From Cryptosporangium minutisporangium (lineage in GTDB: Bacteria; Actinomycetota; Actinomycetes; Mycobacteriales; Cryptosporangiaceae), in contig NZ_BAAAYN010000001.1 in the NCBI RefSeq assembly GCF_039536245.1, positions 31,008-95,007 of the forward strand: 64,000 bases of DNA. Direction: 5' to 3'. Shown one piece after another: positions 15,912-23,668 of this stretch (the stretch's first letter is position 1; each line of letters starts with the position of its first letter). Under the pieces are notes generated by a model. The model did no database searches, had not been told where the DNA came from, and saw only the letters and a program-made list of their open reading frames with translations. The translations under genes and the position numbers were made by a program.

Positions 15912-16124
15912 GAAAATTACTATCTTCTGTCCGGCGTTTTTTTATTCGTCTCATTTCTGACAGATTGCCGGATCCAGAATTGGCCTACCGGTTGCGTCCC
16001 GGGAAGTTCGTCGAAGAAATCCAAGAAAAGGTGTCCGATCGGCGCGCTCGCGTTCGTAGCAGGAGTACGGCCGCTCGTACGGGGGCGGCGCCCGCTGTCT
16101 CGACTCCACAGGAGATGACTTCCG

Positions 16125-16448
16125 ATGCAGTACCTGGTTTCGGTGATCGACGACAAGGACAACCCCGGCAGCACGGACAGCAGGCCCGCCATCAGCGCGT
16201 TCAACGAGCGACTGATCGCCGAGGGTTACTGGGTATTCGCGGGCGGACTCGCGGACACCGACACCGCCACCGTCATCGACAACCGGGGCGAGCAGGCGGT
16301 GTTCAGCGACGGGCCGTTCGTGGAGTCGAAGGAGTACCTCGCCGGCGTCTGGGTGTGGGAGGCACCCGACTTGGATGTGGTGCTCAAACTCGCCGCCGAG
16401 GCGTCAAAGGTCTGCGACCGGAAGATCGAGGTGCGGCCGTTCCAGTGA
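16125..16448 (+). CDS. YCII/DGPF-domain protein
   Basis: This 107-residue protein opens with M-Q-Y-L-V-S-V-I-D and carries the D-G-P-F motif (about residues 62-65) followed by the family's V-E-S-K-E-Y-L-A-G. DGPF proteins are dimeric ferredoxin-like folds of uncertain function, usually encoded beside ECF42-type sigma factors. That is true here: a sigma-factor gene begins in the overlapping GTGA of this stop, but it is broken. The DGPF gene itself looks intact. Confidence 0.88.
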   Translation: MQYLVSVIDDKDNPGSTDSRPAISAFNERLIAEGYWVFAGGLADTDTATVIDNRGEQAVFSDGPFVESKEYLAGVWVWEAPDLDVVLKLAAEASKVCDRKIEVRPFQ

Positions 16449-16725
16449 GCGACCTCGAGGAGGCGATCACCCGGGCCCACCGCGGCGAGTGGGCACGAGT
16501 GTCGCCGGCCTGGCGCGGCGGTTCGGGGACCTCGACGTCGCCGAGGACGCGGCGGCCGAGGCGTTCGCGATCGCCGTCGAACGGTGGCCGACCGACGGGG
16601 TACCGCCCAACCCCGGCGCCTGGCTGACCACCACCGCCGCCGCGACCAACTGCGGTAGCGCACCCGATCACCATCCCGCGCGCGGCGGTGGCCGACCCCC
16701 GGGCCGCCCTGCCGATGCCTGCTGA
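16445..16725 (+). pseudogene. Truncated, frameshifted ECF42-type RNA polymerase sigma factor
   Basis: The GTG at 16445 overlaps the DGPF stop and starts S-D-L-E-E-A-I-T-R-A-H, typical of ECF42 sigma factors. After E-W-A-R-V the homology jumps frame near 16500 to give A-G-L-A-R-R-F-G-D-L-D-V-A-E-D-A-A-A-E-A-F (region 2), then V-E-R-W-P and P-P-N-P-G-A-W-L-T-T-T. One G appears to be missing at the jump. The remaining roughly 300 residues (end of region 2, region 4 and the C-terminal extension) are absent, and the frame ends at 16725. Loss of function is clear. Confidence 0.82.
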
Positions 16726-16741
16726 GCCGAGGAGTACCGGC

Positions 16742-17545
16742 ATGACCAGACCATTCCGCTTCGGGGTCGTGGCCCCGCTCACGACCGACCTGCCGACGTG
16801 GCTGGCCCACGTGCGCCGCATCGCCGACAGCGGCTACTCGACGCTGCTGATGCCGGACGTCCCGCGATGGCAACCCGCGCCCGGCCCCACGCTGGCCGCC
16901 GCCGCGGCCCTGACCGACCTGCGCGTCGGCACCTGGGTGTACGCCTCCCCGCTCCGCCCGGCGTGGATGACGGCGTGGGAAGCGCACTCGCTGTCGGTGC
17001 TCACCGACGGTCGCTTCGAGCTGGGCATCGGCACCGGCCGGCCGGGAATCGAGGACGAGCTCCGCGAACTCCGACTGCCCGCGGTCCCGCCGAGCGAGCG
17101 GCTGGCTCGGGTACGGGAGACCGTCAGCGCACTGCGAGAGCTCGACGGCCCCGACCGTCACACGCCGGTGGTGATGGCCGTCAGCGGTCCGAAGGCTCGG
17201 GCTCTGGCGGCCGACGTCGCGGACACGGTCACCTTCGCCCTGCACGAGGTGCCTCGGGGCGAGGTCGCGCGCCTGGCACACGACGTCCGCGCCGTCCGGG
17301 ACCTCGAACTCGCGCTCCACGTACCGGTGGTCGGTGACACGGTCGCACCGTTCATGGCGCATCCCGCCACCGACCCTGCTGCGCTCCGCGCGATGGACTC
17401 GCTGGCGGTACTTCCGGCTGACCCGACGGCGGCCGCCGAGGAAATCCAGCGGCGACGGGAGGAGACCGGCTTCTCCTACTTCGTCTTCGGCGCCCACGTC
17501 GCCGACGCGTTCGCTCCGGTCGTCGCCGAGCTCGCCGGACGTTAG
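16742..17545 (+). CDS. LLM-class flavin-dependent (luciferase-like) oxidoreductase
   Basis: This 267-residue TIM-barrel protein starts at ATG 16742 with GAGGAG eight bases upstream; the open frame extends to 16688 but that part belongs to the decayed sigma region. Typical features are R-F-G-V-V at the start, the R-V-G-T-W-V strand, F-E-L-G-I-G-T-G-R, and the G-F-S-Y-F-V-F-G segment near the end. Members use F420 or FMN; cofactor and substrate cannot be decided. It is convergent with the aquaporin gene. Confidence 0.85.
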   Translation: MTRPFRFGVVAPLTTDLPTWLAHVRRIADSGYSTLLMPDVPRWQPAPGPTLAAAAALTDLRVGTWVYASPLRPAWMTAWEAHSLSVLTDGRFELGIGTGRPGIEDELRELRLPAVPPSERLARVRETVSALRELDGPDRHTPVVMAVSGPKARALAADVADTVTFALHEVPRGEVARLAHDVRAVRDLELALHVPVVGDTVAPFMAHPATDPAALRAMDSLAVLPADPTAAAEEIQRRREETGFSYFVFGAHVADAFAPVVAELAGR

Positions 17546-17570
17546 GGCGCGTTTCCCAGGCCCGCTCGTT

Positions 17571-18326
17571 TCAGCGGCGGGCCGACGGCTCGGCGGTCCC
17601 CGCGGCGTCCGAGGGCACGACGGCGTCGGCGGCTTGCGCCGGGGTCAACCGGGGGTAGAGCACCGCGATCAGCGCGACCCCCACCGCACCCCCGACCAGC
17701 TGCGCCGCGATGAACGCCGGTGCCGACGACGGGGCGATCCCGGCGAAGGTGTCGGAGAACATGCGGCCGACCGTGATCGCGGGGTTGGCGAAGCTGGTCG
17801 AGGAGGTGAACCAGTAGGCCGCGCCGATGTAGGCCGCGACGGCCGCCGGTGCGGTCGCGGCTCGGCCGGAGCGGGCGAGGGAGAAGATCACGAGCACCAG
17901 GCCGGCGGTGGCCACGACCTCGGCGAGCAGATGTGGGCCGGTGGCCCGCTCGGTGCCGCTGACGCTGACCGCAGGCTGGGCGAACATCGCGTTGGCCAGC
18001 ACGGCTCCCGCGACACAGCCGACGATCTGCACCGGCACGTAGGCGGCGGCGGTACGCCACGGCAGCCCGCCGAACGCGGCGTCGGCCAGCGAGACGACCG
18101 GGTTGAAGTGGGCGCCGCTGACCGGTCCGAACATCAGGATGATCGCGAACAACCCGGCCGCGGTGGCGGCGGCGTTCTCCAGCAGCTGCAGCCCGACGTC
18201 GTCGGAGAGCTGCTGCGCCGCGATGCCGGATCCGACGACCAGCGCCGCGAGCAGCGCGCTACCCAAGCCCTCGGCGAGTAGTGGTCGGACCAGCGGAAAG
18301 GGGACCCGGCCCTTGACTCCAGACAT
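17571..18326 (-). CDS. MIP/aquaporin family channel (AqpS-like, arsenic locus)
   Basis: This 251-residue protein has six hydrophobic helices and the two half-helix boxes of the MIP family: first H-F-N-P-V (about 76-80), second F-A-N-P-A (about 184-188). It is divergent from an ArsR-ArsC fusion gene across tandem ArsR-type sites. In other bacteria an aquaglyceroporin (AqpS) in an ars operon lets arsenite flow out of the cell; that role is inferred here from context, as no ArsB or Acr3 pump is visible. ATG 18326 is chosen; GTG 18332 is possible. Confidence 0.88.
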   Translation of the reverse strand: MSGVKGRVPFPLVRPLLAEGLGSALLAALVVGSGIAAQQLSDDVGLQLLENAAATAAGLFAIILMFGPVSGAHFNPVVSLADAAFGGLPWRTAAAYVPVQIVGCVAGAVLANAMFAQPAVSVSGTERATGPHLLAEVVATAGLVLVIFSLARSGRAATAPAAVAAYIGAAYWFTSSTSFANPAITVGRMFSDTFAGIAPSSAPAFIAAQLVGGAVGVALIAVLYPRLTPAQAADAVVPSDAAGTAEPSARR

Positions 18327-18344
18327 GCGCACACCATACTTGGC

Positions 18345-18373
18345 TCAAGATTTATTGAGTCAATAGCGATTGA
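18345..18373. promoter_or_regulatory. Tandem ArsR/SmtB-type operator in the arsenic divergon
   Basis: Three overlapping inverted repeats sit between the divergent aquaporin and ArsR-ArsC genes. They are TCAA-N6-TTGA (18345-18358), ATTGA-G-TCAAT (18354-18364) and TCAAT-AGCG-ATTGA (18360-18373). This AT-rich cluster in GC-rich surroundings ends 12 bp before the fusion gene start, consistent with ArsR repression of both genes relieved by arsenite. Confidence 0.75.
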
Positions 18374-18385
18374 GGTGAATGTCGG

Positions 18386-19108
18386 GTGGGCGTGTCCGAG
18401 GACGTCCGGCGCCGGGCGGCGCTGCACGCCGCACTCGGCGAACCGGTCCGTCTGGCGATCGCCGACCGGCTCGCCTTCGGCGACGCTTCACCCGGCGAAC
18501 TCGGCGCCGCGCTCGACGTCCCGACCAACCTCCTCGCCCATCACGTCCGCGTCCTGGAGGAAGCCGGAGTGATCCGGCGAGGCCGTTCGGAAGGCGACCG
18601 GCGACGCAGCTACCTCCGCCTGGCGCTCGACGACCCCCGGGTGGCTCGCCTGACCGCTCCGTTGCCGACGCCTCGGCGTGCGGCCGCTGATCAGACCGGC
18701 TCGAGCGCCGAGCGGGTCGTCTTCGTCTGCACTCGCAACTCCGCACGCTCGCAGCTGGCCACCGCCGCGTGGGCCCGCGTCAGCCCCGTACCCACCGCCT
18801 CGGCGGGAACCCATCCGGCGCCGCGGGTCCATCCGCGGGCCGTGCGCATCGCGCACCGGCACGGCCTGCACCTCGACGCCGCCGGAACCGCACGCCTCGA
18901 CGAGGTCGTCCGCACCGGCGACCTCGTCGTCGCGGTCTGCGACAACGCCCACGAGGAACTCGCCGGCCCGTCGAGCCGCCTGCACTGGTCGATTCCCGAT
19001 CCGGCGCCGCTCGATACCGACGAGGCCTTCGAAGCCGCCTACCAGCTGATCACCGAACGCGTCGACCGACTCGCCCACGCCGTCCACACCGACGCGCTCC
19101 CGGCCTGA
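18386..19108 (+). CDS. ArsR repressor fused to an ArsC-type low-molecular-weight phosphatase domain
   Basis: This 240-residue protein joins an ArsR winged helix (residues 10-85, recognition region N-L-L-A-H-H-V-R-V-L-E-E-A-G) to an LMW-phosphatase/arsenate-reductase domain (108-235). The P-loop is V-F-V-C-T-R-N-S-A-R-S, with the nucleophile Cys in C-x5-R-S, and a general-acid Asp lies in I-P-D-P. No stop or frameshift separates the parts. Fusions of this kind are known in actinobacteria. It may sense arsenite and reduce arsenate, though the canonical paired As(III) cysteines of ArsR are not obvious. GTG 18386 or 18392 is the start. Confidence 0.87.
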   Translation: MGVSEDVRRRAALHAALGEPVRLAIADRLAFGDASPGELGAALDVPTNLLAHHVRVLEEAGVIRRGRSEGDRRRSYLRLALDDPRVARLTAPLPTPRRAAADQTGSSAERVVFVCTRNSARSQLATAAWARVSPVPTASAGTHPAPRVHPRAVRIAHRHGLHLDAAGTARLDEVVRTGDLVVAVCDNAHEELAGPSSRLHWSIPDPAPLDTDEAFEAAYQLITERVDRLAHAVHTDALPA

Positions 19109-19130
19109 ACTCCGAGTAAGGAACCCCGTC

Positions 19131-19544
19131 ATGGCTGACAAGCCCAGTGTCCTGTTCGTCTGCGTCCACAACGCCGGCCGCTCCCAGATGGCCGCCGGGT
19201 GGCTCACCCACCTGGCCGGCGACACCGTCGAGGTCCGCTCCGCCGGATCGGCCCCCGCCGACTCGATCAACCCGGTGGCGGTCGAGGCGATGCGCGAGGT
19301 CGGCATCGACATCACCGACCAGAAGCCGAAGATCCTCACCACCGACGCCGTCCAGGCCTCGGACGTCGTCATCACGATGGGCTGCGGCGACACCTGCCCG
19401 ATCTTCCCCGGCAAGCGCTACGAGGACTGGGAGCTCACCGACCCGGCCGGCCAGGGCATCGAGACCGTCCGCGCGGTCCGCGACGAGATCCGCGGCCGCA
19501 TCGAGAAGCTCCTCGCCGAACTGGGCGACGCGCCGCGCGCCTGA
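19131..19544 (+). CDS. arsC: Arsenate reductase ArsC, mycothiol-coupled type
   Basis: This 137-residue protein of the LMW-phosphatase fold has P-loop F-V-C-V-H-N-A-G-R-S-Q-M-A (nucleophile Cys11). It also has M-G-C-G-D-T-C-P (about 84-91), which in actinobacterial ArsC marks the mycothiol/mycoredoxin-dependent class. It converts arsenate to arsenite for export. The ATG follows the ArsR-ArsC fusion by 22 bp with AAGGAA upstream, so both are in one operon under the ArsR sites. Confidence 0.92.
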   Translation: MADKPSVLFVCVHNAGRSQMAAGWLTHLAGDTVEVRSAGSAPADSINPVAVEAMREVGIDITDQKPKILTTDAVQASDVVITMGCGDTCPIFPGKRYEDWELTDPAGQGIETVRAVRDEIRGRIEKLLAELGDAPRA

Positions 19545-19556
19545 CGCGTCGAGGGC

Positions 19557-20246
19557 TCAGCGTCGGGCGGTGACCGCGGTCGCCCGGTCCGGCGTCCGCG
19601 CCGACCGGGCGGCCGACACCGCCCACCGCGCCAGGAGCAGCACGGTGGTCACCTCGGCCAGCCCGAGCAGCCGCTCCACCCCGCCCAGCGGGATCGCCCG
19701 CCACCAGCGGACGCCCGTCCACGGCTCGGACAGCAGCGCCCAGAGAATCGGCGAGAAGCAGAGCAGCGAGGCCACCCCGCCCAGAGCGACCAGCCGCGCC
19801 GGACGCTGGGCACCCGGCCCGCGCTGGTGCGGCGCCGCGGCCAGCAGCGCGCCGGCGGGCAGGCTCAGGAACGCGAGTAGGCTCGCCGCCCGGTGGACGT
19901 CCCCGCTGAACGACGGACCCACCGCCCAGTTGTGCTTCTCGAACCACACCACGCCGACGAGCCCGGCGACCCACAGCAGGAGCGCCACCACCGCCCCCTG
20001 GCGTGCCACGCCGGCGCGCCGCAGCGCGGCCAGCACCGCCAGCGACCCCGCGGCGAGCAGCAGCGTCGCGACGTCGAACACCCAGCCGTTGGAGAGCAGC
20101 GCGTACGAACTGATCGTGCGGCGGGTCCACCCCAGCGCCGCCGACGGCGGCACCAGGTGCAGCAGCGCGTACAGGGCCAGCGACGCCACCACGCACCCGA
20201 CGCCCAGGCCGGACAGCGTGAGCACGGCGCGGTATCGGTTCCTCAT
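19557..20246 (-). CDS. DUF998 family integral membrane protein
   Basis: This 229-residue protein has about six hydrophobic helices. DUF998 hallmarks are the R-R-T-I-S-S-Y-A segment after helix 1 and H-R-A-A-S-L-L-A-F near the middle. ATG 20246 is taken; the frame extends to a GTG at 20264. It is convergent with arsC and 64 bp downstream of the VOC gene. Function is unknown for the family. Confidence 0.78.
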   Translation of the reverse strand: MRNRYRAVLTLSGLGVGCVVASLALYALLHLVPPSAALGWTRRTISSYALLSNGWVFDVATLLLAAGSLAVLAALRRAGVARQGAVVALLLWVAGLVGVVWFEKHNWAVGPSFSGDVHRAASLLAFLSLPAGALLAAAPHQRGPGAQRPARLVALGGVASLLCFSPILWALLSEPWTGVRWWRAIPLGGVERLLGLAEVTTVLLLARWAVSAARSARTPDRATAVTARR

Positions 20247-20310
20247 CGCCGTCCAGCGTGCCACTCGCCGGACGGCGGGCGGGCACGGGACCGTGCCCCC
20301 CGCGCGTCGC

Positions 20311-20721
20311 TCAGGCGACGACGTCCAGTACCCAGACGACGCCGAACCGGTCCCGGAGCATTCCGTAGAGCGGCGCCCAGCCGGCCGGTGCGAGGTCCTG
20401 GACGATGGTGGCGCGGTCGGACAGGCTCTTCCAGTAGGACGTGATCTCCTCGGCCGACGTGCCGCGGACCGAGACGAAGAACGCGTTCTGGCCGGGCTCC
20501 CACGGCAGGCTGCCCGGGACGTCGTAGGCCATCACCGCGAACCCGTCGGCGCTGCGGACCTGGCCCCACATGATCTCCTCCGCCGCGGCGGGGTCCTGCA
20601 CATTCTGCGCGTCGGCGTAGCTGACGAGGGTGAGCTCGCCGCCGAAGACGCCTCGGTAGAACTCCAGCGCGGCGCGGGCGTCGCCGCGGAAGTTGAGGTG
20701 GGTAGTCGTGGTCACGGCCAT
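20311..20721 (-). CDS. VOC superfamily protein (PhnB/glyoxalase-like)
   Basis: This 136-residue protein opens with the PhnB-like pattern H-L-N-F-R-G-D-A-R-A-A-L-E-F-Y and ends D-R-F-G-V-V-W-V-L-D. That is the beta-alpha-beta-beta-beta fold of extradiol dioxygenase and glyoxalase relatives. The metal ligand set is incomplete, as usual for this subgroup. It is divergent from the third WYL regulator with 87 bp between, so control by that regulator is likely. ATG 20721 is the start; the much longer frame upstream is antisense to the regulator. Confidence 0.87.
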   Translation of the reverse strand: MAVTTTTHLNFRGDARAALEFYRGVFGGELTLVSYADAQNVQDPAAAEEIMWGQVRSADGFAVMAYDVPGSLPWEPGQNAFFVSVRGTSAEEITSYWKSLSDRATIVQDLAPAGWAPLYGMLRDRFGVVWVLDVVA

Positions 20722-20808
20722 GAGGGCTCCTTCGTCGATAGGGACGGCCGCCAGCCTCGGCGGAGAAGAGGACAGGATCTGGCCGCTACTCCGGGCATGC
20801 TGGGTGCC

Positions 20809-21840
20809 ATGCGTCACACCTCCGGGCGGCTGCTCGCTCTGCTCTCGCTGCTGCAGGCCCGCCGCGACTGGCCGGGCCAGCTGCTCGCCGAGCGGTTGGA
20901 CGTCAGCCCGCGCACCGTGCGGCGCGACGTCGACCGGCTGCGCGAGCTCGGCTACCCGATCCGGGCGGTCAAGGGCCCCGACGGCGGCTATCGGCTCGAC
21001 GCCGGCACCCAGCTGCCGCCCCTGCTCTTCGACGACGAACAAGCGGTAGCGCTGGCCGTGGCGCTGCGGATCGCGGTCACCTCCGGGGCGGGTATCGAGG
21101 AGGCCGCCGCCCGAGCGCTGACCACCGTCCGGCAGGTGATGCCCGCCCGCCTGCGGCACCGCATCGACGCCCTGGAGCTGACCGCCGTCGAGCGCGGCGG
21201 CGTCCGCACGACGCCCCAGGCCGACAGTGGGGTGCTGCTGACGCTGGGCGCCGCGATCCGCGCCCGCGAGGTGCTGCGCTTCGACTACGCGCCCGCGACG
21301 CGCCGGGCCACCGGCGCCGCGGAGGGCGCCACGGACGACGCCGCGCAGGACCTCGTGCCGCCGCGCCAGGTGGAGCCGCACCACCTGGTCACCTGGGGCG
21401 GACGGTGGTACCTCGTCGCCTGGGACCTCGACCGGAACGACTGGCGTACGTTCCGCGTCGACCGGATCGTCCCGCGCACCCCGACCGGCCCGCGGTTCAC
21501 TCCGCGCGAGGTGCCCGGCGGAGAGGTGGCGGCCTTCGTCGCCCATCGTTTCCGTGGCTCCGTCGGGCCGGATCCGTGGCCCTGCCGCGGCGAGGTGATC
21601 CTCGCGCTGCCCGCCGAGGTCGTGGCCCGTTACGCCGGCGACGGCGTCGTCGAGGAGCTGGCCCCCGACCGCTGCCGGCTGGTCCTCGGCTCCTGGTCGT
21701 GGACCGGGCTGGCCGCCGCCCTCGGCAAGTTCGACGCCGACCTCGAGGTGATCGACCCGCCCGAGCTGCGGCACGCGTTCGCCCGGCTGTCCCGGAGATA
21801 CGCGGCCGCCGCGGCGTCGAAGGGCACCGCCTCCGCCTAA
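20809..21840 (+). CDS. WYL-domain transcriptional regulator 3
   Basis: This 343-residue paralogue of the regulators at 10819 and 28976 starts R-H-T-S-G-R-L-L-A-L-L-S-L-L-Q-A-R-R-D-W. Its recognition helix is S-P-R-T-V-R-R-D-V-D-R-L-R and its WYL core is G-R-W-Y-L-V-A-W-D-L-D. A roughly 20-residue insert rich in Ala, Asp and Gly precedes the WYL core, making it longer than the other two. It is divergent from a VOC gene rather than an epoxide hydrolase, and I do not find the shared operator motif there. ATG 20809 is used; ATG 20797 is possible. Confidence 0.87.
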   Translation: MRHTSGRLLALLSLLQARRDWPGQLLAERLDVSPRTVRRDVDRLRELGYPIRAVKGPDGGYRLDAGTQLPPLLFDDEQAVALAVALRIAVTSGAGIEEAAARALTTVRQVMPARLRHRIDALELTAVERGGVRTTPQADSGVLLTLGAAIRAREVLRFDYAPATRRATGAAEGATDDAAQDLVPPRQVEPHHLVTWGGRWYLVAWDLDRNDWRTFRVDRIVPRTPTGPRFTPREVPGGEVAAFVAHRFRGSVGPDPWPCRGEVILALPAEVVARYAGDGVVEELAPDRCRLVLGSWSWTGLAAALGKFDADLEVIDPPELRHAFARLSRRYAAAAASKGTASA

Positions 21841-21887
21841 GGCGGGTCTCCGGCCGGGGCGCCACCGCCGGGAGGTACGGTCGGCAC

Positions 21888-22193
21888 ATGCGCCTCCCTA
21901 CCGCAGCGATCACGGCAGGCTCTCTCATCGGCGGCTGGCAAGTCGCCCGCCGGACCGGCGTCCGGCCCCTCGGCGGCCTCGTCCTCGCGGCCGGCGGCGT
22001 CCTGGCGGGGCGTGAGTGGCTCCGCCTGACCAGCCCGGCGGTCACCGGCGCGCTGGTGGCGACGTACGTCGGCGCGTTCGGCCTCTCGCACCCGCTCGCC
22101 AAGAAGATCGGCTCCTGGCCGTCGGTGCTGACTGTCTCCGCGCTCACCGCCGCCGCTTCCTACGCCGCCGCGGACCGCCGCACGCTCTCCTGA
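21888..22193 (+). CDS. Small membrane protein, unknown function
   Basis: This 101-residue protein starts at ATG 21888, with GGAGG 13 bases upstream, 47 bp after WYL regulator 3. It has three to four short hydrophobic stretches (about 6-15, 25-40, 48-65 and 78-92) with a G-A-F-G-L-S-H-P-L-A-K-K loop. It appears to lie in one transcription unit with the MTHFR-like gene 16 bp further on. The family is not recognised. Confidence 0.65.
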   Translation: MRLPTAAITAGSLIGGWQVARRTGVRPLGGLVLAAGGVLAGREWLRLTSPAVTGALVATYVGAFGLSHPLAKKIGSWPSVLTVSALTAAASYAAADRRTLS

Positions 22194-22209
22194 CCAGCGG
22201 GGGCCTCGA

Positions 22210-23145
22210 TTGACTGATCGACGGTTGTTGCCGGCGCAGCTCGCCGCCGCGTCGGGCGAGGTGCTGCTGATGGGGCTCACGCCCCCGCGCCGAAGCGTCT
22301 CCCCCACCGAGGCGGCCCGGATCGCCGACGTCACGCTGGCCCGCCTGGACGGGCTGGGTCTGGACGGCCTGATCCTCTACGACATCGACGACGAGAGCGA
22401 CCGCAACCCGGAGCAGCGACCGTTCCCCTACCTCCCGACGATGGACCCCGCCGTGTTCCACGCGGAGTACCTGTCCGCCTGGCGGGAGCCGGTGGTGATC
22501 TACCGCTGCGTCGGCAAGTACCCGGAAGCCGATCTCTCCGGCTGGCTGCGCACGGTCGACACCGACCGGGTGCTGAGCGTGTTCGTCGGCTCCTCGTCCT
22601 CCGCCAAGCCGGTACACACCCGTCTGAACCGGGCGCTCACACTGCGCGACCAGCTACGCCCCGACCTCGCCCTCGGGGCCGTCGCGATCACCGAGCGATA
22701 CACCGCACGGGGCGACGAGCACCTGCGGATGGCGACCAAACAAGACTCCGGCTGCTCGTTCTTCGTCTCGCAGATCATCTACAACGTCGACGCGACGAAG
22801 AGCCTCGTCTCGGACTACTTCTACTCCTGCGTCGAACGTGGCGCGCAGCCCCGCCCGGTGATCTTCACGCTCTCGGTGTGCGGGTCGCTGAAGACGCTGA
22901 CCTTCCTGAAATGGCTCGGGGTCGACGTCCCCCGCTGGCTGGAGAACTCACTGCAACGGTCACCGGACCCGCTGACCGACTCCTACCAGCAGTGTCTCGC
23001 CAACGCCCGGGAGCTGATCGGCTTCTGCCGGAGCATCGGGATGCCGTTCGGCTTCAACGTCGAGAGCGTCTCGATCCGGAAGGTCGAGATCGACGCGTCG
23101 GTGCTGCTCGCCAAGGAGATCGGCGCCCTGCTCCACCGGCTGTGA
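22210..23145 (+). CDS. Methylenetetrahydrofolate-reductase-like TIM-barrel protein
   Basis: This 311-residue protein resembles the MTHFR barrel. An N-terminal strand E-V-L-L-M-G-L-T-P-P and a G-L-D-G-L-I-L-Y-D-I-D-D segment are present. The characteristic S-G-C-S-F-F-V-S-Q-I-I-Y-N strand equals the F-F-x-T-Q-x-x-Y/F motif of true MTHFR. Several flavin-site residues of MetF are not evident, so the reaction is uncertain. A TTG start at 22210 is used because it is the earliest in-frame start; ATG 22270 would cut off a conserved strand. Confidence 0.7.
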   Translation: MTDRRLLPAQLAAASGEVLLMGLTPPRRSVSPTEAARIADVTLARLDGLGLDGLILYDIDDESDRNPEQRPFPYLPTMDPAVFHAEYLSAWREPVVIYRCVGKYPEADLSGWLRTVDTDRVLSVFVGSSSSAKPVHTRLNRALTLRDQLRPDLALGAVAITERYTARGDEHLRMATKQDSGCSFFVSQIIYNVDATKSLVSDYFYSCVERGAQPRPVIFTLSVCGSLKTLTFLKWLGVDVPRWLENSLQRSPDPLTDSYQQCLANARELIGFCRSIGMPFGFNVESVSIRKVEIDASVLLAKEIGALLHRL

Positions 23146-23162
23146 GCCGGACGACGGACGCG

Positions 23163-23555
23163 TCACCCCATGACGTCGGGGTGGAAGTAGTCGCGTAGCG
23201 ACGCGATCAACCCGTCTTGCAGACGGAAAATCTGCACCAGCGACACCGACGAACCGTCGACGAACACCGCGTCGACCTCGGCGATCAGCAGCTCGGACGC
23301 CGGCAGGTGCAGCACCAGCCGGGACCGACCGGCGTCCACGGCACCGGTCGCCGGCTGCGGACGCCGGTAGTACTCCCCCAGGCCCCGGCGGATCTCCGCG
23401 CGCCCTTTCAGCCGGGCGGGGAACGGATGTCCGGGCGGCACCAGTGGCGCCTCGAAGACACCGTCCTCGGTGAAGAGGTCGGCGACCGCGTCGGCGTCTC
23501 GCCGAATCGCCCCCGCCCCGACGTAGCGCTCGTAAATCTCCTGTGGCGACGGCAC
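23163..23555 (-). CDS. SnoaL-like (NTF2-fold) protein
   Basis: From GTG 23555, which has GGGAGG just upstream, this 130-residue protein shows the SnoaL pattern. It has I-Y-E-R-Y at the start, D-A-D-A-V-A-D-L-F-T-E-D-G-V-F-E, then a beta-rich half ending F-R-L-Q-D-G-L-I-A-S-L-R-D-Y-F-H-P. These proteins are small dimeric cones acting as isomerases, cyclases or simple binding proteins. The gene is convergent with the MTHFR-like gene and divergent from the next VOC gene. Confidence 0.82.
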   Translation of the reverse strand: MPSPQEIYERYVGAGAIRRDADAVADLFTEDGVFEAPLVPPGHPFPARLKGRAEIRRGLGEYYRRPQPATGAVDAGRSRLVLHLPASELLIAEVDAVFVDGSSVSLVQIFRLQDGLIASLRDYFHPDVMG

Positions 23556-23668
23556 GACACCTCCCGTTGAGGACCGGTCAGGAATCAAGAAGCACTGGTC
23601 ACCGGCCCGCGCCTAGCGTGATCGCCATGGACGTCACCGTCCACCGAATCCCCGGAAAGGACCTCACG

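Noticed and set aside
19147-20808. Upstream extension of WYL regulator 3 as an 897-residue protein
   Set aside because: The extension is antisense or out of frame to arsC, DUF998 and VOC genes; homology to WYL regulators starts at 20809.
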